Assembly: GCF_932526225.1 (NCBI RefSeq)
Contig: NC_064034.1
Span: 21,047,747 to 21,107,746 of the forward strand
Reading direction: 5' to 3'
DNA: 60,000 nt
Origin: Nematostella vectensis
Lineage: Eukaryota; Cnidaria; Anthozoa; Actiniaria; Edwardsiidae
A model generated the notes under the pieces. That model was not told where the DNA came from. It did no database searches and saw only the letters and a list, made by a program, of their open reading frames with translations. Made by a program: the position numbers and the translations under genes. Below, piece after piece: positions 14,101-29,100 of this stretch; positions within the stretch are counted from its first letter, which is position 1; every line of letters begins with the position of its first letter.

Positions 14101-17100
14101 AGGCTTTAAATGCTGACAACTTAAGAACGGCTCAGCCTCAACTGAAAATTTGGCGTTCTGTAAAAAAAGGAGTGTATAGTATTTCTTTAGCTTGCATAAC
14201 GCGTCCCTGCTTATATGCAAACGTGACTCATTATACGCGAAAGTTATTAGATTTACTTGAAGATCCAGCAAGACATTTGAATTATTATAATTTTATCGCA
14301 GAAAATACCCAGATGACCAATATACTGACAAACTTATGTTGAAGTATTGCTGTAGAATTCTGGTCTTCTTTCTTTCATGTATGGCAATCTTGCATTTGTA
14401 AATTGTTTTTGTTTTTGTAAAAAAAAAATTAAAGTGGCTAAAAGCATTACTGGAATCTCTTTCACTTTTTTCAATCGAGATATCCACAAACAAACGTAGC
14501 TTTGTTTTTATTGATAGGACCTCGTTTTATTAATAAGCCTCGCTTCCGTGTTATTTTCGAAATTAACAGGCTGGACACGAAATCATAAATTGTCAGACAG
14601 TCAAGTACTACCGCGCGCCGTATCGCTCTGTGGTTGTCTTGATTAAATCTGATTGGTTCGATTTCAACCAATAAGAGATCAAAGCTACGACAACGCCCCA
14701 AGGTAATGCCACTTGCAATTAAATCTTTGGAAACCGCGGAGTATTCATTTGTAACAATCGAGGCCAGCTATTTACGTGACAAACGCTTGATTATTGTTTG
14801 AGTACTAAAATGACCGATAAGGGATGTTTTTCTATTTTAATGCTAAACTGTGTCAAAACGTGAAATAGTAAAATGTCAAATACAGGTCTGAAACCAATAA
14901 ATCATTATTACGACACCATCACGACCAAGACATGGCACTCTCACGGTGAGGAAACGACTCGGTCACGACCAGTACACGATACGGTCACGACACAGACTCG
15001 ACACCATCACGACCACGACACAGACTCGACTCGATCACAACCACAACCATAACACAGACACGACACGGTCACGACCATGACGCGACATGGACACCATGAC
15101 ATGTATAAGGCGGTCAAGACCAGGCCGCGACATGGACACCATGACATGTATAAGGCGGTCAAGACCAGGAAACTGATTAGACACGACCATGGCACGATAC
15201 GGTCACGACACTGACACGACACCATCACGACCACGACACAGACAGGGTCACGACTTGACATGGTCACGACTTGGACACGACACAGACCAGACACGGTCAC
15301 GACTACGAAAATATACAGCCATGACACAGACACGACACTATCGCGACCAGAACAGGAAACCGTACGACACTGACACGACCACGGTCACGACAAGGACACG
15401 ACACGGTCATTTCGCGGCCACGCATCAAATGTCTGCGGACAAAGGTGTCTACGTGACCGCATAGTAAAACATGAGCACCTATCATAGATTAACACGGTTT
15501 TCTAACCCCAGACAATTAGTGTCTCTTGACAACTCAGTTTTTTGCCTGTGATTGCGTAAGGCGGTCGCATTTCTCACCAATTCATCGATATTACTTTCGT
15601 CCGAGTAGCTGACAAAGAAACGAAGACAGGCGAATAGTCATTAATTATAGGCTATCGTTATTTCGTGATTTATTAACGTTTTTATAGCCCCTTTTCGAGA
15701 TAATTTATTTTACAACCACACTCCATTTTGCACGTGGCAAACGAGCTGAGCTACCAGAAAAGGCAATCTAGTGTGCTAGGGAAAGAGTTCACTAAAGGCA
15801 AGACAGGGCAAACACCTTGCAATGGTAAATTTGATTGAGATGCTCAACGAATATCGGTTTATTGTGCCCTAAATCGCCACAGCATCTTGTCTTTAATGGA
15901 GAGACTTTTTTACATAATTGGTTTCTCGTATAATTTTTTGTATTTAAATTAAAGCTAAGATGTGCCTAGACCAAGTGATTAATGTGAATATTTAGCTCAA
16001 GTTTGTTAACATGTAGCCATATTGCTAATTACAACAGGCGGCAAGCTAGCAGGGTATGTAAGGGTTAATATCCACTTTAAATGCTGTTTCGCGAAACTCA
16101 TGGCAAACTGTCAGTGTGTCACAGACCAATCAGAATCAACATGGGACTCGTGTTAGTTCTGAAGGTCACGGCCAAGCCAAAGCTCTCCCTAAAAACGTTA
16201 TACAAGCATCAGTATCCCGCTAATTCAATGTGTTAAAAGTTAGCATTGCTTTCAATTTTGTTATCACCAGTTGCTAAGCTGTTAGCGCATTGGCTGAGGC
16301 GAGACGTACAAACCACTTAGCCCGGTGCAAAAGGGCCAGTAGTACTGATCAATGTTGCTGTACATCTGGTCGCGAGGCACTTGAAAGTAGTTCGTTTTAT
16401 TTGTTCTGTAGCCAGCCGAGCGAAGATAAGGCCAGCGAGGCAATGCTGGTCGATGGTAGCAACGGGCTTTAAAGTTTTTCTGGTCGAAAAAAGAGAACCA
16501 TTTTATTAGCCTTGGCTAGAGCGTTTTTTTCCTGGGGTGGATCTGCTAAAACATCCTCTCTTCCAGCGTTAAATTTCTAATATTCCGTTTACAAGTTGCG
16601 AAACTTGCCTAGGGCTATGCTTGAGAAACATAGCTCGCACTTGCTAAGGACGCTAGCTGCCTTTTGTCATCTTTTGTCCCCGCTACCAAGTCCTAAAGTT
16701 TGCCGCAGAAAAAAACTTATCACATACAGCAAAGTTTGAAAGGGTTATTCATACCTATAAAACATTTCCAATGCAGGGAATGTCACGTGACTCATTGTAT
16801 ATTCGCTTTCCGAGGAGGAATTGCTGCATATTTGAATTTACCATGTCACGCAAGTAACCCACTGTAACACACTAAGGCCCCACATCTCGGCCGAAGGTAA
16901 TGGGCGCCCCTCCTCAGTATTATAAGGAATCGCGCCACATTTTACACATTTCCTCAAAATATCTATTTTTTAGATACATATTAGAGTAGAACATATCAAA
17001 ATTATGAATTTTAAACGGGGAGAATTGCAAATTCTCTATTTTAATATATGTATTTGTAAGAGACAGGACTCCCATTTAATAAGAACACCAGAACATAAAC

Positions 17101-20100
17101 CAGCTCGCTTTTTTTTTTCAGTAGATTTAAGGTCATGGAATTCCTGATGATTACTTTCATTCAGAGAAGTATTTTTTTTTTTTTTGACTTTCCTGCTAAG
17201 TATCTTCTATACAAAAATTTACACTGACGATTATTCAAACCGTCGAGGTTTTACAAACTTCTAATAAGACATGATAATTGCCTTGTTATTGCCGCAAATA
17301 CCATCAGTATAAAGTCGTAAAAAAATCAGGAAATTTAGTTCCCGATAAAGGGTTCCCGACTGTGAGCATAAAATATCGCACGTGTGCACTAAGAAAAAGC
17401 TATGGAAAAAACACCTGAAAAACATGTGTGTATATTTGATGTTTTCATCGTTAGGAATCGATTAAAGAGTTTGTGTAGGTCTTTATTAGGCACGTAATTC
17501 AAAGCGGTAGAAGCCATTGACTTATTTACCATGGCTCGTGCGCGCTCTCTTGTTCCTTGTGGGCCGTGTGCCTAGCCGGGGAGCTCAATTTGCCGGTGAA
17601 AACAAAAAGTATACTACATGGTAAAGATGTGCAGTGTTTTTCTCGTTAGACGTCGTTTAAAGAGCGTGTAGGTTTCACTGCTTCCTAACTTGGGCACGTT
17701 TATCTGTCCAGAGAAAACTTAGCACGTGCTCCATCTAAGAACATAAACAAGTTTTTTCTATTGCTTTTTTTTTTTTGGTGAAAATATGAGCTTGCCTAGA
17801 GAATCATACTAAACCAAACTACTAAACAATGAGTAGGAAATAGCTATAAAAATGAGTAGGAAATAGCTATAAAAATACATTCACAAGACAACAAAGTGTC
17901 TGGCCGAAATATTCGTGACTGTCTAGTCTGTCTAGACCAAATCACCTGCCGTGAAAGATTCTAATTGAATGACCAGATAATCCGGCAAAGACTCAATGCA
18001 GCACTTCTATAGCGCCCCTTTCGCTTTGTTTACAAAATGTACGCATTCCTAGTACCAATGCTGTACATCCAGACTTTGTGGGACTACTTATACGGGTGCT
18101 GCACAATTTTCAGTGTGTGGTTTAGAGCTCGTAAAAGCGGTTACGGACCTGTATAAACCCCACTACCGCAGTACTTTGTATGTTTTCTCGACGTTAGAAG
18201 TCTCCATGGTACAGCATTTTAATAAATGAATTATTACTAGCGACACACAAATCTACAATACTCTTCTCGGCTTTTCTCTGTGACGGATACAAAGGATTGG
18301 AAATACATCACCGTTGAGTAATCAATAAATACGAGGGACTTCGAACTGCACTAAAACCAAACGAAAAACTGAGCTCAAATTTACGCTGCTATGTCAAAAA
18401 AAAAAAATTTCCTTTACATTCATGGACTCGGAGCAAAAGTCGATACCATTCATGCCGTTGAACTTTTTTTCCTCGTAAAAAAAAGGAATAATAGTATTAT
18501 AAGAGGTGATTTAGTTGGATGTTTAGCGACTAAACGGACGAGGTGCAGAGCGTGCTCATAAAACTGGGAACGAGCTTCCCCCTACACACATACACAGCTG
18601 GTCCGAAACAATGAGAGGCTCATGCCCTTATTTGGAATGATTATTCCCGACTAGTTCGCCTGCATCATATTCCCGAGGTAAAAATGAATTTGAGGAGATT
18701 CGTCGTTTAATAACTCGACTACAAATGCCCCGGGAAGGGGGATATTTCCCCGAACCAAGTCGATGAGTTGTGTTCAAGGCTTCGTAGCACAATGGACGTA
18801 CCTGTAGTAGCCGAACTTACGTGGTATTGTAGGACACAGAGGGCTATATAGCGAGCATGGGAGCTACCCTGTCGACTAGTCGAACCACCACTACATGGTA
18901 GGCATCGATACACTCGCTTGCAACTCCATTTTCCGGCTCTTTGCCGCTACAGTGAGAATGACTACATGTCCTTTAGTTCATATATCGGCTTGGAATTCGA
19001 ATAGTCGCGAAGTACCCGCTATGCGAGGGCAAATCTTCACTCGATTCGTGTCTACGTTTCGCGTTCTAAATCGCCTGACACATAACATGGCTACCATAAA
19101 CGCGTATGTTTGCGTATTATTGCCCATCTAGAAAGGCCGTCGGCTTTATATACGCTTAAAGAAAACCCTTCAAACAGTTTCCTCGATGAAATACACGTCT
19201 TCTCGATCAAACTGCTAGAGCTCATATAAAAACCCAACTCCTTGCAATCGCGGTTCAAATTCAAAGCCCGGTTTTGTAAGCCACCGAAGTGCATTTATTC
19301 TATAAGCATAATTAGTATAGGCAAAGGCTGTACATGTTTAGTTTCTAGCGGGCTTTTTGCTCTTTATTGTGCTTCGACTCTCGCTCATAGTCGATCGCTG
19401 AACTTTTTACAATTGAGTTCCCGAAAGAGCTGTCGGCGAACATTTTACCACTGCAAGGTTTTGTTATCTAGTTCAATCTCCTTACATGGGAATCTTTAGG
19501 TTAACTGGGAGCAATCTCAACTAGCATATTGAAATACTCTCGTATAATTCAGGTTTTGGTGAGGATGCTATCTTAGGCAGTACGAACATTGCGCTGTGTG
19601 TTTACAAGTCGCTGAGTTAGCATTCAGTGCAATATTCTGCCGAACAAGCCGACGCTAGTTCTCAATGTTTACGCCAGTGGTTCAGGCAATACTTAGCGAG
19701 GACTGTTTTACGCGTTCGAAAGGGCAGTTAGATGTGACAATCATCGCTCTACACTGATATTTTTTTATTCCGTTGGTGTTGCGAATTTTATGTTGCTCGT
19801 ACTTGCTCTGTAAACTGTAAGTATTGTTTTTGCCGCCTGCCCGAGTTGCCCATCATAAAACTGACGGAGTTCTACTGCCATTCAGCTGTAAACAATATAC
19901 ACGGTTTTCAAAATCATACCAAGGCTTGTCAACATTACGTTTCGTATTTTGGGAGCTGTTTGCTTTTACTGCTGTGAAACACAGGCACCGTAAAGTGCTA
20001 TCGCATCTAGTTTCTCGTGCAATAGTAACTATATTTAGTGCGGTAACGATGTGAGCATTTACTCTGCTAAACACTTTGTTGCCTGTTTTATTTGGCTTGT

Positions 20101-23100
20101 GCGGGCATTCGTAGCCTAGTGTCTGCTCGAATATTACTGATCGTACGAGCAGATTTGCTGTAACTTTATTAGTTCGAAAAAAGGTGTCATATAACTTATC
20201 AATGACAAAACCTCTCAATATTCCTGTGGGAAAAGTCTGTTAGAATGCAACCAAAACAGCAACTGACTGCCTTAGAAAGGTTATCGCTCAATTTACGTGC
20301 GAAGACAACACACTCTCGCTTCTGCGTATTGTGGTTTTAGCCTGGGTTGTTGTGATGTAATATGTGTTATGTTTTGTTTGGCCGGTTCTGCAAGAGTTAT
20401 TTTGTTGCATTTTCGTGTTATTGTAACCCGATCTGAAGGAATTAGATGTTTGTTCCATAGCTAAAGACAGCTCGATTCTAAAATCAGGGACGTTGCAGGG
20501 GTCATTTTTGCTGGTGACGTCTAGCTATGACATTTTGGCAAATGCACAGTTTTTGGACTACAACGAATAACCGATGAAGGGCTTCCATCTTCGTGTAAAT
20601 GTTTTTTTGTTTTTTTTTATAAAACTGAAATGAAGGGAGTTTAGATTTTTTGGTACGATCTGACACTAATTATTGTGGAAATGTTATTCACAACACAAAC
20701 CCAATAGATCACAATTGATCTTGATAATAAATTGAGGACATATCCTAACTGACCTTCATCATAACAAGCCTTCGGTATGCACTCAGCCTACAGTATGAGG
20801 TTTTACAAATTGGAAATCGTATATCTCATAAAGATATGCAGGATAAAATTCCTAACAAGATTCTGCAATTTTGATACATTTTCACAAAACATTGAGGAAA
20901 AGGATCTCTGTTATGTTTCTTGTGGAGGGTGCTCTTCATCTCAGATTGCTAGGTCACATTTCTCTCTTCTAACTAGAGTAGAAATCATTGATGATACAGA
21001 TACTGGGTGACAGGAAATTATCCTGCGATGATTGAAACTTTCCCTGACCCAGAATAAAGAACATGCATTAATCACAGGATTAGAAATACATCTTATTATT
21101 ATCTATTCTGTCAAATGGTATGCTTGCTTGGGTATTATAAGCTAGGTTGCAGTTTTGTCATATATACCTGAGAGTAATGGAGCCTTGTCAAACATTCATG
21201 ATTTTCAAACAAGAATATTGCAGTATATTCTCCAGATAAATGGTTTGCTCTGTTATGTGTAACATTCAATTTTTAGGGATGCGTTTTTATCAAAAAATAC
21301 ATGTTTTTACATTGTATTTTGAAGATTAGCCAATAGATGGTTTGCTCTTGTGATGTGCCATTTTCAAGGTTAAACATGCAGTGGTTTTAGTCAATCAATT
21401 TTGAAGTTACTAGGATTAATGAGTTAATTCCCAAACTATCTTTTATTTTTTTTATACTCAATGACACAATTTTCTTTCTTATTAGACATGATTCAAATGT
21501 CTTGTTATTCAAATGTACATTGGTGTTTTAGTTCTACATCAACTGATATTCCTATGAATTTTCTTTTAACTTGATGTTTTGATTTTTAAACAATGCCAAA
21601 GAATATGAGACACACAAAGCCCAGTCATCACTTTATATCACATTTATGAGATTGTTTGGTTTCTGTCCATGACAGAAGACACTTACAGACTATGAATTAT
21701 ATGGTTTTGGTTTACAATAAATCTCTTTATTAAGCACACAACGTTTTGTTGTTGTTCAAATTGCATATAAAATGTGTAGTAGTCTTTAAATGGGATTTTT
21801 TTAACTGTTTTGTTGTGACAAGCACTAGTGTGAAACTTAAAGAGGGTCTAAAGTCATACCTACATAGGCCTAGTCTCTTCATCTCTGTCTAACCAAAAAT
21901 GAGAAATTCTTAAAGACTATTATGTGCAGTACTTTACATCAAGGTTGTTAATGACACATCACTATTTAGCCAATTAACCTTTAACCATGTTAATGTATAT
22001 GAAAAAGTATCTGAAGAACAAATTTTAATTCAAAGCATTTAAAAGTCATGCCAAATTATGGTTTTAATTGGGTCCACATTCTAGAAATAAGGATCATTGT
22101 AGTGAAGTTTTAACTTTTTAAGAAAGGATGAAATTGTCTTGACGTGTATATTTTAATTTGTTATTTTGTAGCTTCCCACGAAAACGAGATAGAGGGACAG
22201 GGAAGTACTCGTCACCAAGTGGAGACGACTCCTCAGACAAGCCGGATGTCGATAGGCTAGTGCTGCCTGTTCCTCCACAGCGCAGGGAGTCATTTTTGTA
22301 TAAATCCGACAGTGAATTTGAATTAGCACCAAAATGTGTCACATCGCGGCACCACTCATTCAGCGAAGGGTGAGTGTTGCTTTAGGGACAGCGAAACTGC
22401 CCCACCCACCCATTCCCCCCTCTCTGTAGCCATTTTTAGTACACTTACTTTAACAAGCTAGGCCTTTTCAAATGCATTCTTTGTAACTCATTCTATTGAA
22501 TCTTATTATACATTTTTGTTTATTAGTCCCCCTTTATGTGTTATTAGTCCCTCAGTGTGTTCAGCAGAAACATTTGATTTCCGACAGTCAAAAGTATACC
22601 TTTTTCTATTTGACTTCTTGAGCCTATGTGGGCTTACTACTGTAGAAACTATTTATCCCTCAGTTCCAGCATGGACATTCTTGATACATACTAAGATTTT
22701 AAATGTGTTGCTCCTTAAAATGGCCGGTTAAATGATATAAAGATACTATGGTTTATTATTCAATCAATGCATGGGGGATCTCGTTCTAAAAGATAATTAC
22801 ATGTAATCTTGAATGTAAACAATAATAAATTAGTGGCTTGTTTATTTCTTTTTTACTTTTGTTTTTTTGTCTATTTTATACTTTTGAGTCACAACAATTT
22901 CTTTTAACCAAATAAGTTTAATGGAACACACCCTGTAAGTACAGCTTGCCAAATGTTCTTGTTTTACTGTATAGCTATGTAAGATTGCAGTTTATCATGT
23001 GGGTGCTTAATACCACAATCCCGCCTCTTGTTCCAGGACGCAAGTGGAGGAGCTTGTCACGCCATTTGCGCAAATACTTTCCAGCTTAAGAAATGTCAGG

Positions 23101-26100
23101 AACACATTTGTCACCCTGACAAATGCGAAGAAAGACAAGTAAGTAACTGGTAATAGTATAGTATAATATCGCTAGCCCAGACAAGTATCATAGCTAGCGA
23201 GGGTCAGAGGCAAGTGTATGTAAGAATGATTATAATTTTACCAGAGACATGGGTTTACCTCTTTGCGAAAGCAAGAAGGAATTTCACATAGTATATGTAG
23301 AAAAAAGAATGTTGTCTATCCTCATTGTCTAACTGCTTTTTGGAACATTTTGTTCCTTTTTCACAGAAGAAGAGGGTCTGTGGGCTCCCACATTCTCCGA
23401 AATAGCAATTTAGCAACAGAGTTACAAAATTGTGTAGGAATGTCATCTGGTATGTATTATTTGCACAATGGTACAATGAGTAGTTACAATGGCATTTATC
23501 ACATTTTGTTATCAAACTCTTCACATATTTCTAAACAAAAAATATTAGAATTGCTTGCACGGAAATCAGAAATCTCTTTTAAAATTTGGTTGATAAAAAT
23601 TTCTTTCTAACATACACCTATTTCACTAATAAAATTGCACTTGGAGAATCCATGTGTCGGAACCTGCAATGCGACACAGGTTTAGACAGTTTAAGCATTC
23701 TTGTTTTTGTACCTCTAAATGTTCACACAGCTTTTATAGTTGGGTTGTTGTCTTATAGGTCCGCATTTTATAGAGGTTTGTGTTTAGAACCCATTTAGTA
23801 ACTATGTCTTTACATACTGCAGTCTTAGGTATTAACCAATTTGGTCTGTGATTTTCTTCAGGGTCTTTGCATCTCCCAAGGGACGAGGGGTACCAAAAGG
23901 TTAGTATATAGTTCTGTATTTACCTGTAATTAAAAGATTTCCAAACTTGAACGAAAGAACAAATGCAAAAGAGTATCCTTTTAGTTTTTTTTAAAACAAT
24001 TTCCAGTTCAACTGACACTCAAATAACAGGCCTTGAAATGATACTGCTACTGTATTTGATAAATATTTTTTTACTACAATAAACTATTTTTTTCCAAAGA
24101 TTGTACCAGCCAGATATTACTTGTTCTTATTAAATCATAGATTTTAAATTTTTTGTTGCAATATGGAAGTTTAGGTAGCAAATGACACTAAAATAATACT
24201 TCAATCGGCCTCAATTCTGTTAATGATATTCTATGGTTAAGGATTATTGTTTTTTGCACAGGTTGCTAACAGTACGCTTGATGAACTCGACTGGGTTTTA
24301 TACCAACTTGAGACTTTACAGACTCATACTTCTGTTAGTGAAATGGCATCTAATAAGGTATGTTAATACTTGATCATTCTGCCATGTTACGGTCCTACTC
24401 ACTTCTCATGTTGAAAATCATGCCACCATTATGTGCTCCAACACTACCTACAACTCAAATAATTCATTTTTATTGGCTTATTCAAGAAAGTGACTAAGAT
24501 AATTCAATTAAATATCGCCAATAAAGTACTGTATCAGACATCAATCCTGGGTGGTTATTTTAAAAGTTTTCTTTTATATTGCCATGCCAGAATTTTGAAA
24601 GTACTCCCTCCTCTCCCTAAGTTGTGAGACCCTCTGATTGACCATGCCCTTAAATATTCTGAGTAAATTCCTTTTTTTTTTTTTTAGTTCAAACGACTTC
24701 TTAATAGAGAGTTGAAGGACTTTTCAGAAGCAAACCAATCAGGGAATCAAGTGTCCGCATGGGTCTACAATACTTTCACTGGTGAGTAAACCCTAGAAAT
24801 ATCTTCTGTATCTACATATCTAGCATAGTACTAGACATCTTGCAGTGTGAGCGACAGACAGTGGAAGAGAGTAATAATCTGTAAAGCACATACATAGAAT
24901 GCGGGGTTCAATTTGAGAACTTACAAGAGGAAGCCTAAAATGCTTCCTTAAGCTGACAACACCCAAACTTATAATCAGCTTCATACAGTACAAGAATCTT
25001 TTTTCCTGATCTGTTATATTAACTCAGGTACAGTGAGTAAAAATAATGTTAAAACAGAGCCCGGTTTAGAGTATGTATGTATTTGTTTTATGGATATATC
25101 AGCTAGTAGATTTGAGGTGAAGATGTCAGGCTGTATACTTGTTGTCAAGAGATGTCTATCATTCTTTCAAGCTAGTCCCACTGGGCAATCAAAAAGCTAT
25201 TGATCAAAAAGTGTTTAAATTATTCTCCATACTTGTATAGTTAAATGATATGAAAAGGCTCTATAGAAAGTGTGTATCTACTGTATGTAGGTACAGTCCG
25301 TAGCGGACATCTAAACACAACTGTAAGGTAATTGTGTCTCTTGCATTTCAGTATATGATATTGATGATCGCTACCGAATACATGGTAATTTGGCCAACGT
25401 ATTACAGATGAATTTAGATAGCAGCATGATAGGTTATTGGTTTTAAAGTTAAACAGTATTTAGGTCAGCCTAGTTTAGCTAGCTTTGGACTGCCTGTCAA
25501 TTGGCCGATCCCACATTCACTGTTCTACTTCATAGAAATTGAGTCAAATTAAAGTTCATAGATTATGGAAGGCATTAATTAATTAATTGCAAATTTTAGC
25601 ATGTCTGGCTTTTATATTTTCTTTGAAGAAATTGGAGGATTTACTGCCTACAAAATGTCAAATTGGATGCTTGAACAAAAATCTCAGTGGAATTTTTTTT
25701 TTCATTTGTATAAGAAACTGAATGCTTTTAGTAGGTGGAGCTAAATTTGAAAATGGGATCAGTGAATTGTGCTCATTGTTAGGAAAATGTTCTGCAAGGC
25801 ATGCTTAAAGAACCACTCGACTTACCATTGCTTCAGAATGGCTGGAGTATGGTATACTAAGCATGCCTTATGTATGTAAATAGCCTTAGATGACAGTTCT
25901 GTTTATGAGTCAGAGGTTCCACCAGAGGCTAGATAGAACTACATTTTTTTTCTAGTTATAGATTTGCACTAAAACTTTTTTATTCAAAGTTTCAATTGAA
26001 AAAAAAATTTCTCTGATTGGGTTTCAACCTTGTCTTTTTGTAGATGATTTATTTTTTATTAGTTTCAGTTTTCTGGTGTGACCTGATTAATGTTAGTATT

Positions 26101-29100
26101 CTTCAATGATCCTTTAAAAAGCTCAATTTTATAGGGTCGTCATTAATTTGAGAGAATGTATGTGCAGTCTCCATATCAGGGTACATAATCAGGATAAATA
26201 ATCAGGCATTTGTTCTGATTAATTTTTTTTAAATAAAGTAAGTGTTTAATATGCGTTATGTGCAGACAATTCAGTCCCATCCACATACTTCCTGTGTACG
26301 TCCTTTGTACATGTTGTAAGTTGTTGTAGTCCCTGTGTACGTCCTTTGCACATGTTGTAAGTTGTTGTAATCCCTGTGTACGTCCTTTGCACATGTTGTA
26401 AGTTGTTGTAATCCCTGTGTACGTCCTTTGTACATGTTGTAAGTTGTTGTAATCCCTGTGTACGTCCTTTGCACATGTTGTAAGTTATAATCCCTGTGTA
26501 TGTCCTTTGCACATGTTGTAAGTTGTTGTAATCCCTGTGTATGTCCTTTGTACATGTTGTAAGTTGTTGTAATCCCTGTGTATGTCCTTTGCACATGTTG
26601 TAAGTTGTTGTAATCCCTGTGTATGTCCTTTGCACATGTTGTAAGTTGTTGTAGTCCCTGTGTACGTCCTTTGCACATGTTGTAAGTTGTTATAATCCCT
26701 GTGTATGTCCTTTGCACATGTTGTAAGTTGTTGTAATCCCTGTGTACTTCCTTTGTACATGTTGTAAGTTGTTGTAATCCCTGTGTACGTCCTTTGTACA
26801 TGTTGTAAGTTGTTGTAATCCCTGTGTACGTCCTTTGCACATGTTGTAAGTTGTTGTAATCCCTGTGTACTTCCTTTGTACATGTTGTAAGTTGTTGTAA
26901 TCCCTGTGTACGTCCTTTGCACATGTTGTAAGTTGTTGTAATCCCTGTGTACGTCCTTTATACATGTTGTAATCCCTGTGTACTTCCTTTGTACATGTTG
27001 TAAGTTGTTGTAATCCCTGTGTACGTCCTTTGTACATGTTGTAAGTTGTTGTAATCCCTGTGTACGTCCTTTGTACATGTTGTAAGTTGTTGTAGTCCCT
27101 GTGTACGTCCTTTGTACATGTTGTAAGTTGTTGTAATCCCTGTGTACGTCCTTTGTACATGTTGTAAGTTGTTGTAATCCCTGTGTACATCCTTTGTACA
27201 TGTTGTAAGTTGTTGTAGTCCCTGTGTACGCCCTTTGTACATGTTGTAAGTTGTTGTAATCCCTGTGTACGTCCTTTGTACATGTTGTAAGTTGTTGTAA
27301 TCCCTGTTTACGTCCTTTGCACATGTTGTAAGTTGTTGTAGTCCCTGTGTACGTCCTTTGCACATGTTGTAAGTTGTTGTAATCCCTGTGTACATCCTTT
27401 GTACATGTTGTAAGTTGTTGTAGTCCCTGTGTACGTCCTTTGTACATGTTGTAAGTTGTTGTAATCCCTGTGTACATCCTTTGTACATGTTGTAAGTTGT
27501 TGTAATCCCTGTGTACGTCCTTTGTACATGTTGTAAGTTGTTGTAATCCCTGTGTACATCCTTTGTACATGTTGTAAGTTGTTGTAATCCCTTTGTAGGT
27601 CCTTTGTACATGTTGTAAGTTGTTGTAATCCCTGTGTACGTCCTTTGTTCATGTTGTAAGTTGTTGTAATCCCTGTGTACGTCCTTTGTACATGTTGTAA
27701 GTTGTTGTAATCCCTGTGTACGTCCTTTGTTCATGTTGTAAGTTGTTGTAATCCCTGTGTACGTCCTTTGTACATGTTGTAAGTTGTTGTAATCTCTGTG
27801 TACGTCCTTTGTACATGTTGTAAGTTGTTGTAGTCCCTGTGTACGTCCTTTGCACATGTTGTAAGTTGTTGTAATCCACTACACTACCCACCCCTGAACA
27901 CCCATCCGTTTGTACATTGTAGATGAAAGCGTAGGAAACAGATGCACTCAAAAAGAATCTGCACAAAACCAAACTATTGAACAGACGAGTACCCCATTTC
28001 TCTTCCGGAACACAACCTTGGAATATCCTGGTAGGGAAACTGCATGTACAATATGCCAAAATATCTGTACTAGATATCATAGTAATCTATTTTATCTCAT
28101 AATGTCTTATGCACTTTATCGGTAGATAAACAGCTAGAAGTTGAAACAGCTCAAAGCAAAACCAAACGGGATTGCATTCGCGCGAGATCTCGGTCTATGG
28201 TTAATGGTGTCAGAAAGTTGACAAGATTGCATAGTTTTTCTGGATCAGTTCCAAGGTAAGACAAAATGTATTTTGACAAAATTCTCCAACAAGGTAGACT
28301 TTTTTTGGGAGCTGCTGGTTTTCCCCCTGACCTACTGGGTTTGCTCCACATCTATCCAAATTTATTTTTATAAGACCGTAGCATGGATTAATTTGTATTC
28401 ATTTTCCCTTCTTAGATTTGGAGTTGAAGTTCAGAATGAGAGTGAATTAGCTACGGTAATTATCACTAGCACATCACAATTTTTTTTTTTAATATCTCAT
28501 CTATATTTTGTTTTTGAATTTTAGATATCCTTACTTTAATATTCGTTTTTCTTCTTGTTAACAGATATTAGAAAATGTTAACAAATGGGACTTTGATGCA
28601 TTCGCATTAGGAGAGGCAACAAATGGGCATCCAATGCTAGCTGTATCTTATACCATACTACAGGTCAGTTGAAGCAATCTCTCTAGTTATAGTGGAAGTG
28701 CGGACAAACACCATTTCCGTCTTTGTGGGAATAATGGTAGCTATTTCTAGCAGTCACTCTTGTGGCAAATAAAGTGTGATCATGGAGGTTGGCTGCTTAC
28801 TAGATGTGTATCTAGTGAAAAATAAAAAAACAACTTGTTGAAAAGACTTGTGTAGTCTAGTGTTGTGTTTATGTTTACTTTTTGCGTGTTCTTTGGCCGT
28901 ATTTAAGCGCCTTTTTCAAGATTGAAGATTCGCGATTGAAATTTTAAACAAACGTCTTTTTAGCAAGTTGTTTTTTATTTTTCACTAATTTTGTTTTTCG
29001 CCCTATGTTTACCGTAAATCAATAGGGACAAATAAAGAGCTTGGGCTACCTGTGGACAAAGTTAGCAGACAAACTCATTTCTTTGCACATTATTTTCGTT

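Larger units (their letters stand above)
8142..22171 (+). other. PDE4 intron 2 (14 kb)
   Basis: Flanked by gtaagt at 8142 and ttttgtag before 22172. It contains four blocks of tandem repeats (10925-12263, 12520-13230, 13260-13560, 14920-15435) and otherwise AT-rich sequence without recognised genes. Small dispersed open frames (such as 14052-14342) start at non-ATG codons and match no family I know. In PDE4 genes of other animals the introns before UCR1 often hold alternative promoters and first exons; I cannot place one here. Confidence 0.7.

Noticed and set aside
14052-14342. 96-residue open frame in PDE4 intron 2
   Set aside because: It starts at a non-ATG codon, matches no family I recognise, and lacks splice or promoter support.
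23450-23861. Direct joining of PDE4 exon 4 to the 38-nt exon
   Set aside because: That join is read in the wrong phase and hits a stop in exon 7; adding 23367-23449 restores the conserved DEGYQK-VANST reading.
26246-27857. Overlapping minus-strand frames of 114-361 residues with a repeated [16 protein letters not shown] motif
   Set aside because: They follow the 41-bp repeat in three frames and lie antisense inside a PDE4 intron.
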